Source: Rosellinia necatrix (Eukaryota; Ascomycota; Sordariomycetes; Xylariales; Xylariaceae). Taken from it: DNA of 64,000 nucleotides. The notes beneath the pieces are model-generated. The model made no database searches. It was not told the DNA's origin and saw only the letters and a program-made list of their open reading frames with translations. The position numbers and the translations under genes were made by a program. The stretch lies in contig JAGYVD010000006.1 in assembly GCA_021209875.1 (NCBI GenBank), positions 2,728,001 through 2,792,000 on the forward strand, written 5' to 3'. Numbering within the stretch: position 1 is the stretch's first letter; each line of letters begins with the position of its first letter. Shown here one piece after another: positions 11,178-23,809 of the stretch.

Positions 11178-13923
11178 TTAAGTTGTCGCCGTTGACAAAC
11201 TAGGTGGGAGATCTTCCTTACGCGTCCCCCACTCGCTCTCCTTCGGGCCGAGCACGAACTCCAAAACACCTCCCCTGGTGAAGAAGTTGTGCGTGATCCA
11301 GCTACGCGTGTATGGCTTCCCGTCGAGCTTGGCGCTTTGGATATACATATCCGCGTAGGTGGGGTCGAAGTTCACGTTGCGCAGCGTGGCCCAGCCGCGG
11401 CCGTCCGGGGTTCGAATGCTGACCTCGCGAAAAAGGGGCGGGGTGAGCAGGTAGACATCTTGACCGGCCACAGGGAAAAAGCCCATGAATGCAAAGGCGG
11501 AGAAGGCGCCCATGGCGCAGTCATCGTTACCCGGGATGCCAGCAACGGAGCTATTGAACAACGCAGGCACATACTGGTGCACCCAGTAGGCGCTGCGCCC
11601 GGGCCGTCCGGCGTAGTGAAACTGGAAGGTCGGCAGGAAGTTGGGCTCGTTGCCCATGTAGTTGATGCCGGAGGCGTGGAAGTAGTCGAGGCGCTCGGTA
11701 AAGGCCGCGGCGCCCCCCATCAGGCCGATCAGGGCCGCCATATCCTGCGGCGCGTAGAAGCTGTACAGCCACGGGCTGCCCTCGTACGTCGAGTGCCGCG
11801 TGTCGAAGTAGCACACATGCTGCTCGTAGACAGGACTGCACATACGCGCTGTCTGCTCCGAGAAAGACCCGTTGCGGAGCCGCGGCTGGAGGAACCCTCG
11901 AAACTTTGACCCTTGCGTCGTTCCCGTTGTCTTGTCGTGGTATCGGTCCTCATGCTCCTCCCGCCACAGATTCTTCCAGTTGTGGCTGCGCTCAAGGTAC
12001 TTCGCCTCGTCACCCTCGTGGCCCAGCTCGCGCGCCATAAGCGCGATCGCGAAGTCGTCGTACGCATACTCCACTGTGCGCGAGATGGAGCGACTAAGCG
12101 GGCCCGTGCCGTTCCTGTCGTCGTCGTCCACCGGGATGTACCCAAGTGTGCGCCAGCTCTCGATTCCGCCTCGACCTGATATGCTCCAATCGCTAGGTTC
12201 GATCTCCGCATCCGATACCACGGCCTCGTATCCCAGTCTCCAGTCTATCCCCCTCGTCAAGTTCTTGATGAGTGCGTCAGCCAGCACCACGTCTGCGTTG
12301 GACCCGCCTTGAGTAAAGCCCTTACTGAAGCTCATGCGGCAGTCCGGTAGCTTCCCCTCATGCTTATAAATATCGATTAGCGCACGCACCATATCCGTCT
12401 GTATCTCCGGGTCGATGATGGTGAGAAGGGGGTGCTGCGCCCGAAAAGAGTCCCAGATACAGTAGAAGCTATCGTAATAGGGCTCATCCGACTCCCAGAG
12501 CGGATTCTCGCCTGTGTAGTCCTGCGGCGATAGCATTGTGCGGTACAGGCCCGACCAGAACGTCTTCAGCAGGTCAAGGTTGACGCCCGTGTGGTCCGCC
12601 TTGATGATAGAGAGTTTTGCCCGCCACGCCGCCTCAGCCTCTGTGACCACGCGGAAGAAGTCGAAGTCACTGACCTCCCGCTCCGCGTTCTCGCAGGCTT
12701 GAGAAGCCGAGATGAAGGATAAGCCCACGCGAGCAAGGATCTGGTTCTTCGACGGCTGTGCGAATTGCACCCAGCTTCCGACGGATCCCTGCGGGATTCG
12801 AATATCGCCGTACAAGTCTCCTAGGGCTTGCACACCATCCGTCGCGTTGGTGTGTACGAACGTGCCCGTCCGGCGGATCTCGGCACCGCGGAAGTCAGCG
12901 CAGAAGTACGCCGCGTATGATCCGTGGCCGAATGATGGGCGAAACTTACCGCCCCCCTTCATGCGCCCCGTGGTTGTATTCACCTCAATATTGCCGCCCG
13001 ATCGGCTTTTGCCAAGGTCAATCAGGTCAAGGAGAACCAAGGGGCTGTTGGGCACCGTCCGCGGCGTCCTCTCATCACTCGACTCGGCGTGCACATACGG
13101 TACTTCGGCCTCAGGTGGGAAATTGAACCGGAAGAGGCTCGTATGCGCCGTCGCTGTCATTTCCGCGTACACGGAATTGTTCATTCCAATGGCAAAGTAT
13201 CCCGGTCTCGCGCTTGTGGAATTCTCGACGCGAGCAGTAGCCCGCTGTGCCGCGACATAATCACACATTGTGAAATCGTCCCCGGGACACCCCGGGTGCG
13301 GAAAGAGTGGGAAGTTGCCCATGGAAGGATTCTGCTATATGTCAGTCTGTAACGAACCATGCAGCGCATGCACCTTCTTACTCACTCCGCCCGTCCCTAG
13401 CAAATATTAGTAAATGGTACGATGCGTCTAGTTTGCTAGCGGGCGAGAACTGGGTTACCAGAATCGTGAAGCTGAGAAAATCCCTGGATCAACGAGTCAT
13501 CGGACACGAATCCAGCTGCCGCTTCACCATAATTGTCCGTGTCGGCTACGGGCTTGGCCATGCCTACATTTATTAGCCGGGGGCCTCCCGAGAGGGAAAT
13601 TCACCATGAATCTCTCGGCTCACCATAAGGTAAAGTTGCGCCGGGGAAGACATGCCCTTATGCAAACATGTTAGTCTTGTACCTAGAACTCTCAGGGGGG
13701 CGGTCACAGACGCACCTCCATTCACAGTGCCGATGAGAGGATCAACGAACTGCAACACATCGTTGCTCGACTTGCCCGTCAACGCCGACGTGATACCCCG
13801 CAGCAGCCTTCGAGGGGGGTTGAAGCTCTCGATGGGTAGTAATGCCCATATAAATAGGAGGAACAGAGGCACGGCAAGTATCCTGCGCCGGCGAGGAAAT
13901 GTCGTCAAAAAGGGACCCGCCAT
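11178..13923 (-). CDS. GH92 family alpha-mannosidase (exo-alpha-1,2-type)
   Basis: Predicted to remove terminal alpha-mannose from glycans. On the minus strand exons 13923-13716, 13656-13624, 13563-13459, 13396-13386 and 13334-11178 join in frame to 837 residues. Residues about 14-31 form a hydrophobic segment after four arginines, which looks like a signal anchor. GH92 hallmarks appear in order: DPLIGTVNGG, GHVFPGATLPYGMAKPVADT, HDSGTGG, GNEPNFLPTFQFHYAGRP and GNDDCAMGAFSAF (the usual form is GNDDxGxxSAW, so this one is slightly changed). Exon 4 is only 11 nt, yet it supplies the conserved GTGG, so the splice is well supported. It is divergent from the GH125 gene 2.6 kb away. The exact linkage specificity is inferred from family knowledge; GH92 also has alpha-1,3 and alpha-1,4 members. 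Confidence 0.93.
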
Positions 13924-16534
13924 CACGATGGATCCCGCGCTTGTCCACCCGCGGCTCGAGGCCTGTCTTCTCCCTACCGGCTTTGGTGCGGCTTCTCACG
14001 GCGCCGAATGGGTGTTCGCCGAGCTGCGTGAAGGCTCCGAAACGGTCGAGTCGCCGGATAGTCAAGGCGCGATGCCTTCTTTCGAGAGAGGGACCACGGT
14101 GTAGCTTGGGTAAACGAGGTACATGGGCTAGAAATAGGTGTTCTCACCATGACCAGATGTGGCCGGCTCTATGTCTCTTGTGGTGCGCACCAAGCCTCGA
14201 CGAACTTTTTTCCTTTTTTTTTCTTTTCCTTTCTTTTCCCTTTCTCCTCTCTTTTTCTTGTGATACGAAAGCCGAGAAACGAAAGCGCGGTACTGGTTTC
14301 TATTTTCAACCTTAACAGTTTTGCGGAAGTTGGCTGAAAGCAATCCCCCCGAATACGGCAGGCGGACCTGTGGCTTCCAGCGGCTAGGCCGGCCTATTGC
14401 TGCTTGGCGGCTTAAGGTTACACCTAGGAGGTAGGTTAAGGTACCTGGACAGTATATCTAGCACTTGCATATGGCCCGAGGCGGCAACTCTGTAGCCAAG
14501 CAGGGACAAGAAAACATTAGCAACAGCAAAGTTAAGATCAAATGCCGCGGCCGTCGCCAAAGAATCCCATACAGCAATACATTATGCATGAAAAAGACAA
14601 GACGCATCCAACATGCGCTCAGATGCCAACGTGTCCAGGCTAAGCATCTCAGATCAATACCTGGCAGCCCCAACTTGGGACCATCTGATCATTTGTCTCA
14701 GAACCCATTCGCGTCACATAAACAAAGCACCCCATATACACCCCATATAAGCCGATAGCATCGAGGCATCCAGAAGGAGGCACGAGCAGGCGAAAAAATA
14801 TCGTATAGCGCGTAACCGAATTCTCGGGCGCTCTAACCTATCTGAGCTGAAGCAAGCCGAAGCGATCGGCGTGTGCGTGCCGTGCGTGGATGGCCACTCG
14901 TGTACGCTGTAAACATAACAAATTGAGCTCGGAACAGAGCGAGGCTGCGTCATGGATTGGACACCATATTTAGACCCGGCGATACGTTCGAGATCGGAGT
15001 AGTTAAGTCAGTTGGGAAATGTGCCCGGTGGGCTTTTAACCACCTCAGTGTTCTGTCTTGATCCTTGAAGTCGCCACCACCACCTTAGATACACGCACTC
15101 ACTTTGCCGCTCCGGAGATGGATCTGCCTCGGTGCCATCTGGGTGATTTTCGACTTGATACGCAGTTGCCCGGCTTATCATCAATCAGCTGAGCGGTTAG
15201 GTATTTGGTGCGGTAGGTACCAAGGTGAATCATCATCCCGCTTGTCGTAATCCACCGCCCGGCGGGATATGAATATAGTCCTCTGATTTGCCAATGCAAG
15301 CAAAATAATAGCGATCGAAGGCCGACTCGGGTGGCTCGTACCACGGTGAAAGCAATCGCTCGCAGCCTGGATCGTTTGCTCCTATAGTGATCGCAAGGCA
15401 TGGAAGGGGGGTCCCAGTCATGCAGTAGGTAATAAGAGCTAGCCTGAGTTTTTTTTTTTTCTTTCTTCTTCTTCTTCAATACGAAGCATGAGCATACCTG
15501 CCATTGATAACCAGTGAGAAGGCCAGAGCTCGGTTCATATGACAGTGAACGCCTACACATTCTAACGTATTACCTAGTTCCCCAAGATGTGCCTCATATG
15601 TCAGCCATCAGCTAGGGCTCCATAGTAATTTACAAAGTAATGGGGCAAGAAATTTCATCGTAAACCAGAGTGGCAGAGAGTGGCAATGCCTTACTCCGGC
15701 CGTTTGGGTGAAAGAGTTAACATCGTGCCCCGAGTAGCAAAGCGTAGGAGAGGCGGCCTGTCGTATCGCCAAAAATGGTGTGCAACAGGCTTCGGTCATG
15801 AGCCATCTCGGCGCCCGGATCTTGAGCGCCACTACCCCGCAGTCTTGAACGGGTCATGAGCCTCATTAGGCGGAGAAGTGCTGATCTTTCATCAGTTTAG
15901 GAAGTTCAACTACCTCCCAACCCTATCCACCTCCAGTAACACGACGCAAAGAGACCTGGCCACTGACAGGGAAAACCCTCTTCTCCATCGTGCCTGGCAG
16001 CAAGCGCTAGATTGGATAGGGGCGGTGTCAGAGGTCGCAGGTGGTGAGCTCCAAGCTGGCCCTGGCACCTGCCTGGTCGTATGAAGCCTTCAGGGATTCC
16101 CCGCATGCGCACTGGATCCTCTCGGCTCTATTGCGCCCTGGAATGTTTGCAGCTTCCCACGATGAGACGTCAGATGGCGATGATGCCACCTACCTACCTA
16201 TATGTACCTAGCAGGAAAGAGCTCTGAAGTGGGCAGGAAAGAGCCCTGAAGTGGGCAGGAAGAACCCAGCCACGCAGACCGATCTTTTGTTTATTAGGGG
16301 AAGGGGGCCGCGGGATTCGGTTAGAGCATGTAAGTGTAGGTAGGTACCCGTTTAGATAAAAGAGTTGGCTTGCCCACCACATAGGTAGGTACGTGTGTGC
16401 GCCACTGCATTCAAATTCCAGCCTGGGGCCTCGCAGCGCTTTGTTGATCTGCCGCTCATTACTCATCCTACCCGCTGTTGCTGGAAACACTTTCCGTACT
16501 GCGTATGTCCATAGCGCAATAGCAATAGTAGAAG
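13924..16534. other. Divergent promoter region between two mannosidase genes
   Basis: No coding region is supported. A polypyrimidine tract lies at 14208-14262 and another at 15450-15476. A 22-bp tandem repeat lies at 16211-16260. Motifs fitting the CreA consensus SYGGRG occur on either strand (CCCCGC near 15836 and 16099, CTGGGG near 16421), but such short motifs are expected by chance. The region probably carries the promoters of both genes. Confidence 0.5.
16211..16260 (+). repeat. 22-bp tandem repeat, about 2.3 copies
   Basis: Two copies (16211-16232 and 16233-16254) differ by one base, followed by a partial third. They lie about 280 bases before the GH125 start codon. Confidence 0.9.
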
Positions 16535-18195
16535 ATGACTCGATTGTCGTCGGCCTTGCTGCTGGGCTCGCTGGCAGCCACCTCGCATGCCATCCATGGG
16601 AGGGCGGCGTGCCCCGACTATGGCCAATACTCAACCCAAACCCACGAGCCGCTCTCTGCGGGCAAATACCAATTGTCTTCCATGCGACCCGAGGAAGCAT
16701 GTAGGAAATTCACGGTGCCAGAGGTCGAGGAGGCTATCGATGGCATGAAAGATTTGGTGAAGGATCCGGATCTCTTCCGCCTCTTCCAGAACGCGTTTCC
16801 TAACACCTTGGATACCACTGTCTCCTGGAAGGGGTTTGCGAGCAATAGTACTGAAGAGGTGAGCGGTCAATCGAACTGGGGCAACACCAGATGGCCGAAC
16901 TTGGCTAATAGCGGGCAAATAGCTTACGTTTGTGACGACCGGTGATATAATCGCCATGTGGCTTCGCGACAGCGCAAACCAACTCCGGAGCTATAAGTCG
17001 CTGCTCAAGGCCAATCCCTCGACCGATTCCCTAGCTTCACTGTTCCGGGGGGCGATTAACCTGCAAGCGCGCTACGTGATCCAAAACCCCTATTGCAATG
17101 CGTTCCAGGCACCCCCCGAGTCGGGTCTTCCGCCGGAGCACAACGGGGCAGCCGATACCGACGCCGTTTCCCCCAGCTACTCTAAAGACTTCGTATTCGA
17201 ATGCAAGTATGAGCTCGATTCAATGTCTGCTTTCTTACAGCTATCTTGGGATTACTACGATAAGACTCAAGATAGCGAGTTCTTCGGGAAATTCAGGTGG
17301 ATCGAAGCGGTCAAGACTGTTATGGATGTCGCCGAGAGCTTGCTTGTCGGTACATATGCCGACGATGGATCCGTCAACAAGTCGCCTTACACTTTCCAGC
17401 GCACAACTACCGCGGGGACAGAGACGCTCAGCAACGGCGGGATTGGTAACCCGGTGAGGAGCGGCACTGGTCTGGTTCGGAGTGCATTCCGCCCTTCGGA
17501 CGATGCTACGATCTACCAACTCTTCATCCCTGCGAACATGCAATTCTCGAGTTACCTGGGCAAGTGCGCTGAGATTATGAAGACTCACGACGCCGATCTG
17601 GCTCAGAAGATGAGCGATTTCTCACGGAGCGTCCGGGATGGTATCGATAAGTATGGCAAAGTGCACCACGCAGTATTTGGCGAAATCTATGCCTTCGAGA
17701 TTGATGGTTTTGGTTCGAGCAATTTGATGGATGACGCGAACGTTCCCAGTCTCCTGAGCGCGCCAATCCTGGACTTCCTCGACGCATCGGATGAAACATA
17801 TCAGAGCACGCGAAAATTCGTGCTCTCCACCTGGAACCCCTATTACATGCATGGTCCGGTCATCAATGGGTAAGTCTCTTCTGATCGCAGAATTTCATCA
17901 CTCATCTAACGATTCCTCTAGGTCTGGAGGTCCCCATGTCGGCCCCGGAAAGGCTTGGCCCATGTCCATTATCACAAAGCTCCTGACCTCGAACGACGAC
18001 GACGAGATCGTCTCAGGGCTGCAAACGCTCGTCTCATCGACGGACGGGCTTGGGCTAATCCACGAGTCAGTTGATACGTTCGACGCGAGCCGGTGGACAC
18101 GGCACTGGTTCTCATGGGCGAATGGCTTGTTCGGTGAGATGTTACTTGGCCTCAAGGATAGAAAGCCAGAATTACTTGCAACGAGTTTCCAGTAG
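16535..18195 (+). CDS. GH125 exo-alpha-1,6-mannosidase (Mug157-like)
   Basis: Predicted secreted or luminal enzyme that removes alpha-1,6-linked mannose. Exons 16535-16858, 16923-17869 and 17922-18195 join in frame to 514 residues, the usual family length. The first ~18 residues ([19 protein letters not shown]) look like a cleavable signal peptide, which supports this start. Family landmarks are [16 protein letters not shown] spanning the first splice site, [43 protein letters not shown] and [10 protein letters not shown] at the last splice. Removal of both introns restores family motifs, so the model is firm. Its neighbour across the divergent spacer is a GH92 alpha-mannosidase, suggesting a joint role in mannan or N-glycan breakdown (inference). 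An AATAAA lies near 18281. Confidence 0.95.
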
Positions 18196-20736
18196 TTCTC
18201 AAGTTGGTGAGATTCTAGCCTCTGTCCCACTATTCGTGGCTGCCATTTATTTGCCCTCCTGGATATCAGAAACTGAACAGAAATAAAATTTATAATGATC
18301 CGATCGAAACTGGACGGCAGTGACTCTTCGTTCTGAATAACTACTTTGGCTCAATACGACACGGGCCTTGCTTCTCTTCCTCATATATACTAACCGAACC
18401 CGTGCAGGTTCGTCAGATCTGTGCGTAGGCCCAAAAGTGTATTTACCTACCACTACCTACCTACCCATTGTGAGGTGCCGGTTTGTCCTGTAGAATCCCA
18501 ACGAGACGGTTGCCTAGATGAGTCGGGATGAAATGTAACCCAATGAATTAGTGCAGAGCGGAAGGTGGCTATGACGTGGTCAACACCCCGTCACTATACA
18601 CTGTACGCTTAACAAGCATATCTGATCTCCCACGCAGAGTCGGGTCAAGCGTACTTCAGTCGACATATGTGTGGAAGGGAATTGCTTTCTTTTCTTTTTT
18701 TTTTTTTTTTTTTTTTTTTAACGATGTATAGGTTTTCTTTTCTTTTTCTGATTTTATTTGGCTGCGCTCTTTGGTTTTACAGTTATAGTGTTGTGAGGAC
18801 TTTCAGCTGCCTATTGGTGTGGCGCTGGTGTGATTTATACTTGACCCTACTCTGTCCCAGGCCTAATTTAGATGGTGGGTGAGAATTAGATATACAGTGT
18901 GAGTTCCCATATGACACTGTATTATGTATTATGTTGTCCAGGTAATTTACTCCTGCTTGTGGCACCCTCTTTGCACCGCCCCGAGCATCGAGAGCCAATC
19001 AAACTTGCGGTCACCACCCGGGCCATAGCGTACCTAGTGCTATGCATTTGTGGGGAAGTCCTGTCTGTCGCGCGCCCAAGAGCGAACGTTGATAGCGTCC
19101 TGCTGTGCATGTGTAACAACCCTTCAAATATCAACTTAACCCACCTAGGCTTACCTAGGCAATCTGTTGTACATATCTAACCTATCTAAGTTCAAGTTAC
19201 TGCCATGGTGCGTCGACGATCCATAGACTTATCTGTTGCCCTCGTCACCCATCAGTAATTGATTACCCGGACACGCACGGTTGCAAGGCTACTTGTGCAG
19301 GCGAGAGTGTGTCCCCATCATCATCCCCATCCTCATCACCATCACCACCACCATCATCATCATTATCATTTCTCCCCCTTCCACTTCTTCTTTCACGTCC
19401 CCCTTCGACCGATCTTACCTCGTATCTGCTTGAATCTTCCAAGACATGCCCATCCCAGGCCCGCTACCTCCTTAGGCACGTCTCGTCCGCCCTGCAGAGT
19501 TGGACGTGTGTGCCTATCAGCGGTTACCAAGATACCGGCACATAGGCAGGAGCTTTCCGGGTGAGCATGGTGCAGTGGTGGTGCATGGTACCTTAGACAA
19601 AGTGGGTATAGCGTGGATCGAACACCCACTCGGAGCCCTTACGGTACACTTGGTACACTGACATTGCCCCGATTTACTGCGTCGGATCTTGGCCCTTCGC
19701 TGCGCTGCTTCCTCTGGCGACAGGAGGAGACCGTCCGTCGTCATAGGCCAAGCCCATTGTCTTATCGCTGTTGATACGGTTCGGAGATAGACGAGGCAGC
19801 AAATAAGGCGTCCCGGTCGCTTCTCGCTACCCAACCCCGGCTGCTCGCTGTAGCTTAGCGCGCGCGGACCGATGACGGATGGCACAGGGTCGTTTAGCAT
19901 CCATCACGAGGAACAACCGTCTGACTGGAAGCACCCCAGCTTGCCCAGCTCGCTGTTTTTTTGATAGTTATGGTATGGCCCCCGTATTCCGCTTCGACTT
20001 CGTTTTCGATGCTATCCTGTCCCTACCGCTATACCATCCCACACCTGCCCCGTCTCTCTCCCGCTCGCCCTGCCCGATCTCCCGTCCTCGTCTGTTCCAT
20101 CCACACCGCACACCCTGGAGCAGCTATCCAATCCTCCGTCCCTTCCTAGGCCGTGCATCTCCATCATCTGCACTACCATCTCCATTGCCATCTCCATCAT
20201 CGTCTTCATCACCGTATCGATGACCACTAACATCCACCAAGCATCACGTCAACATGCCGCGGACTGCCTAGCTTAGCATCTCGTCCCTGCAGCCATCCGC
20301 ATACAGTTAGCCGAACCGCCTTGGACAACACCATTCACAATTGACGCCGTGGCCGTCAAGTGCCTGTCTGCCCGTCTGGTTGCCTGCCTACCTACCATCT
20401 CGTCGAACCTGCCGTACGGATTATCTCCTGCTGATAGTCCCCTTGCTTGCGTCTCGAGCCCTGCCAAGTGTTGCGCTGCCTCCTTATCAAAACTGTGAAC
20501 AATGGATGCTAAAGTCAGGTGGCCTCACATCGAAATTCTCAATTCCATCTAGCTTGCGCATACCCACCACTCGCTCGCTTTGAATTACCTTTTGCCGTGT
20601 CACCGTGACCTTTGCGACGGTTTCCTCGTCGGCCACCGGTTACAACAACTGACGGACTGCCCGGCCCGTGTGCCAGCCAGGTACCCGACACTTGCCACCA
20701 TAATTGTTCGTCAACTACGCTCCTCCGAATATCACA
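18196..20736. other. Intergenic region and likely CT-rich leader of ATG13
   Basis: No gene was recognised. It holds CCTA tracts near 18450, a run of 25 T at 18695-18719, a CATCATCACCAC-type repeat at 19315-19372, and a CT-rich + strand from about 19310 to 20600 that probably includes the promoter and leader of ATG13. Confidence 0.5.
18695..18719 (+). repeat. Poly-T tract
   Basis: Twenty-five consecutive T residues between the GH125 and ATG13 genes, in a wider T-rich patch. Confidence 0.9.
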
Positions 20737-23667
20737 ATGCATCAAACACCACGCCCCACGCTCCGTACCTCCTCTCCTGCTTCCTCGCCTCAGACAAATC
20801 CCACAAGGACCAACAACCCGCGGGATCCTATAAGTCCTGCCAGCCTACCGAGTCCAGCATCCGATACCATACCTCACGAACCTTCCGCACGAAGGGCAAT
20901 GACAGGGGGCGCCATCTCAACCCGTGGTGAGGGCCCGACCCGCGATTCTGTTAGGAAACTAGACCAAATTATCCAGGTTGGTTGTCTACGCATACACTCC
21001 TTGCATATCACTGATGAACGACTCCATAGAATGTCTATTCGAAAGCTGCGACCCTTATCTTACAGGAACGGATGCAGGTGACTCCTGTTCTCGTCGGGAA
21101 AAATCTTGAGAGGAGGACGAGCAGATGGGTAAGTGATAGGCGGGACCCTGGTTTCTGACTAAGGAAATAAATCGACCGAGACTAAACTCTTGGCTCATGG
21201 ACAGTTCCAACTTGATACCGATGATATCGATGATTTCCGGGAGGAGTTCCGCGCATGGAAGACATGTGGTGGTTTCGATAATCGACCCCCTCCACTGATC
21301 ATTGAAACCTACCTCGACACGTCCCGGTTGAACAGCGGTCAGAGCTTGGTGGCTCTGGATGAGCATGGGAAACGTTGGGATGTTGTGGAAGCTATCAACT
21401 CGTCAGACCAGTCGAGCGATAGCAGCACCGGGCGTCAGGGGAAACCCACCACTCATGTCGTTTTAGAGCGATGGCGGATTGAATTGAAAGGTGCACCCGC
21501 CGATGACCCTGATGACTTCGGTCCCCTCCTACCTACGGTGTATAAGAAGGCTATCGTCCTAATGCGGTCCATATACACCACGACAGGGGTGTTACCTGCT
21601 TGGAGGCTAGCTAGGAATTCCAAGACAAAAGGTATACATCCTGCCCTGACAACCCGCTGTCGCGTCTCGTCTGGCGACTCGCGCAGTTTTGGGTCTGACA
21701 CACTGAGGACGCCTTTGTTTGAAGGTAGAGGTGATGTAACTACTGACTACATGTTTGGTGATCTCGAGGTGCCTGTGGGTCGCTTCTATGTGTCGGTGTG
21801 TTACCGGAACCACTGCGCCTTTCAAGTGGTTGAGACCGAGTCGCTGTTGAGTTCCCGCATAGGAATGGCGATCCCTGATGACATGTTCATGCCATCCTTA
21901 CCGCGTCGCACTCAGAGCCGTAATGAGACACTGGCCCACGAGGTTGGGTCTCTACCATACCAGCGCCATGTTCATAATATTGCCGAAAACCAACAACGAT
22001 ACGGAAGTTTGTCAACCTTCCATGGCGAAGGTCCCGTGGGCACGAGCCCAATATCCGCACTTAGAGCAGTGAAGGCTCCGGGTTCAGACACCGCCTCGTC
22101 CCCTGATTCTAGACCTGCCAGTATAGAGGGCGCAGGTCATCCATTACCCATTTCTAGTATGGCAAGACGAGCTTCTATTCGGACAACGGAAAGCTTAAGC
22201 AGGCGTCCGTCCGTCTCGTTCCAGTCATCGCCCTTTAAGCATGGGTCGCTGTCTGGCTCACCCATACCGCGTATGCAAGACCAAGACGTCCCACCATCGC
22301 CTCGGGCCTCCGGGGCAAATACGACTGCGGCTACACACGTGCGAAATAGGTCTTCGCTAATCGTCGGGATGCCCGCGTCGTTACGTGGGGGCCCACCGCC
22401 GACTACTGGCGAGAATTCGGTTGCCGGATCGCCGAGACCATCCAGCACAAACCGGTTCAGTAGCAGTTTCACACATCGCCGCAACCGCCCTTCTTTCGGG
22501 GGCGCCAGTAGGGCCGAGGATGATCAGATGAGCAGCGGCAAACAAAGCCTCTCGTCTTCTGTTGTCCAGCCAAGCTCTGGTCTTCTTAACGATACTGGCG
22601 CTGGCGGGAGTTCTGGCTCTTTTCAGACAGATGACGACAGTATTCAGGACTTCCTTAAAGCCCTTGACAGCAAACGAACACTACAAAGTTTCGAACCGTC
22701 GAAGAAAAGCGAGTCGGCAACTAAGAGAACGACGGCTCAGCTATCTAAGTTTCATCTCATGCGTGAGTCTAATAATGCTCTTACCGAGTCTCTAAACTCG
22801 TCCATGCAACTTCAAAGGTCATCGAGCACGTTCAGCCGACAGCTAGCTAACGTGCCAGGCATGTCGGCTTCCTCATCGCCCGGCAAGCCCCTGTCGCCAC
22901 ATACGCCACATACGCCTGCTATCCCGTCGCGCCTTAGTGAGAACTCGAGTGTGGATTATGCGGCAACGGCGCGAGCAGTGTCGCGACAACGTCATGAAGT
23001 CAACTTTACGGAGGACCCCCCAGCTAGTGCCCCTGTAACATTTGAAAGAACCACGGCCATTGACATACCCTTGTCGCCACGACCTTACCCTCATGGCCGC
23101 CGGTCGAGTTCTGTTGCTCATCAGCCTCGTGTGCCATCGGACGACGACGATGGAGAGGCTCAGCGAAGTCTTAGCTTAGGAGCAGAAGACCGTGAGATCC
23201 CTAGTCTCAGTGCGTTGCTCGTACGAGCGGCTGCTACGGCGGACGAGGCAATAAATTCTCCTGTACTCCAACCACCAGCTCATATACGGGCGGCCGGATC
23301 GGTCGATACAGAAGGGCGAGCTTCATCTTCAGCCGAACGCGAAGTACGCCCACCAGGTGGGCTTTTCAGTAGCCTCTCCGCTTCTCCATATAGCAGGCGT
23401 TACGGTAACATTGCTGGTCGAGGCGTCACACCACCGCCCTCTGGCAGTGACAGCCTCGTAGGATCGTATAGACGGTACGGCCGTGGATACTCACGTGGCG
23501 GTGCCGCTGGCGGGCCTGGTGGCGCCTCAACGGAGGAGATGGAGGACGAGCCCCTTCTTTTCGACATGTCGGAAATAAACCGCGAGCAATCACGGCGCAG
23601 CCTGGAGGAAAATAGAGATAATAACAGAACCGCCATTCCCGGCGGGCGGGGAGCGAGGTGGGTTTGA
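20737..23667 (+). CDS. ATG13: Autophagy-related protein 13
   Basis: Regulatory subunit of the Atg1 kinase complex that starts autophagosome formation under TOR control. Exons 20737-20976, 21030-21128 and 21205-23667 join in frame to 933 residues. After a Ser/Pro/Thr-rich N-terminus (~75 residues), the HORMA-type Atg13 domain runs from about residue 78 to 330; recognisable parts are TRDSVRKLDQIIQ, a segment ending in RTSRW, PPPLIIETYLDTSRLN, LPTVYKKAIVLMRSIYT and VPVGRFYVSVCYRNHCAF. The rest is long, Ser/Pro-rich and probably disordered and phosphorylated. DDDSIQDFLKALDSKRTL (around residue 594) resembles the conserved Atg1/Atg17-binding region, and DEPLLFDMSEINREQSRRS is the conserved fungal C-terminal motif. 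The start is the only ATG at the head of the open frame of exon 1. Confidence 0.94.
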
Positions 23668-23737
23668 TTCAGATTACAGTAGCCACCGCTACCAAACCTC
23701 GGACGTCGACCGCCCGCCCAATTATTTTCTTGGTCTT

Positions 23738-23770
23738 CTTATTTTTATTTTATTTTATTTTATTTTATAA
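23738..23770 (+). repeat. TTTTA pentanucleotide repeat
   Basis: About six TTTTA-like units just beyond the ATG13 stop codon, probably in the 3' untranslated region. Confidence 0.85.
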
Positions 23771-23809
23771 ATAATCCTCGCATAGGTTACCCAAAGACGG
23801 CCCTCACGG

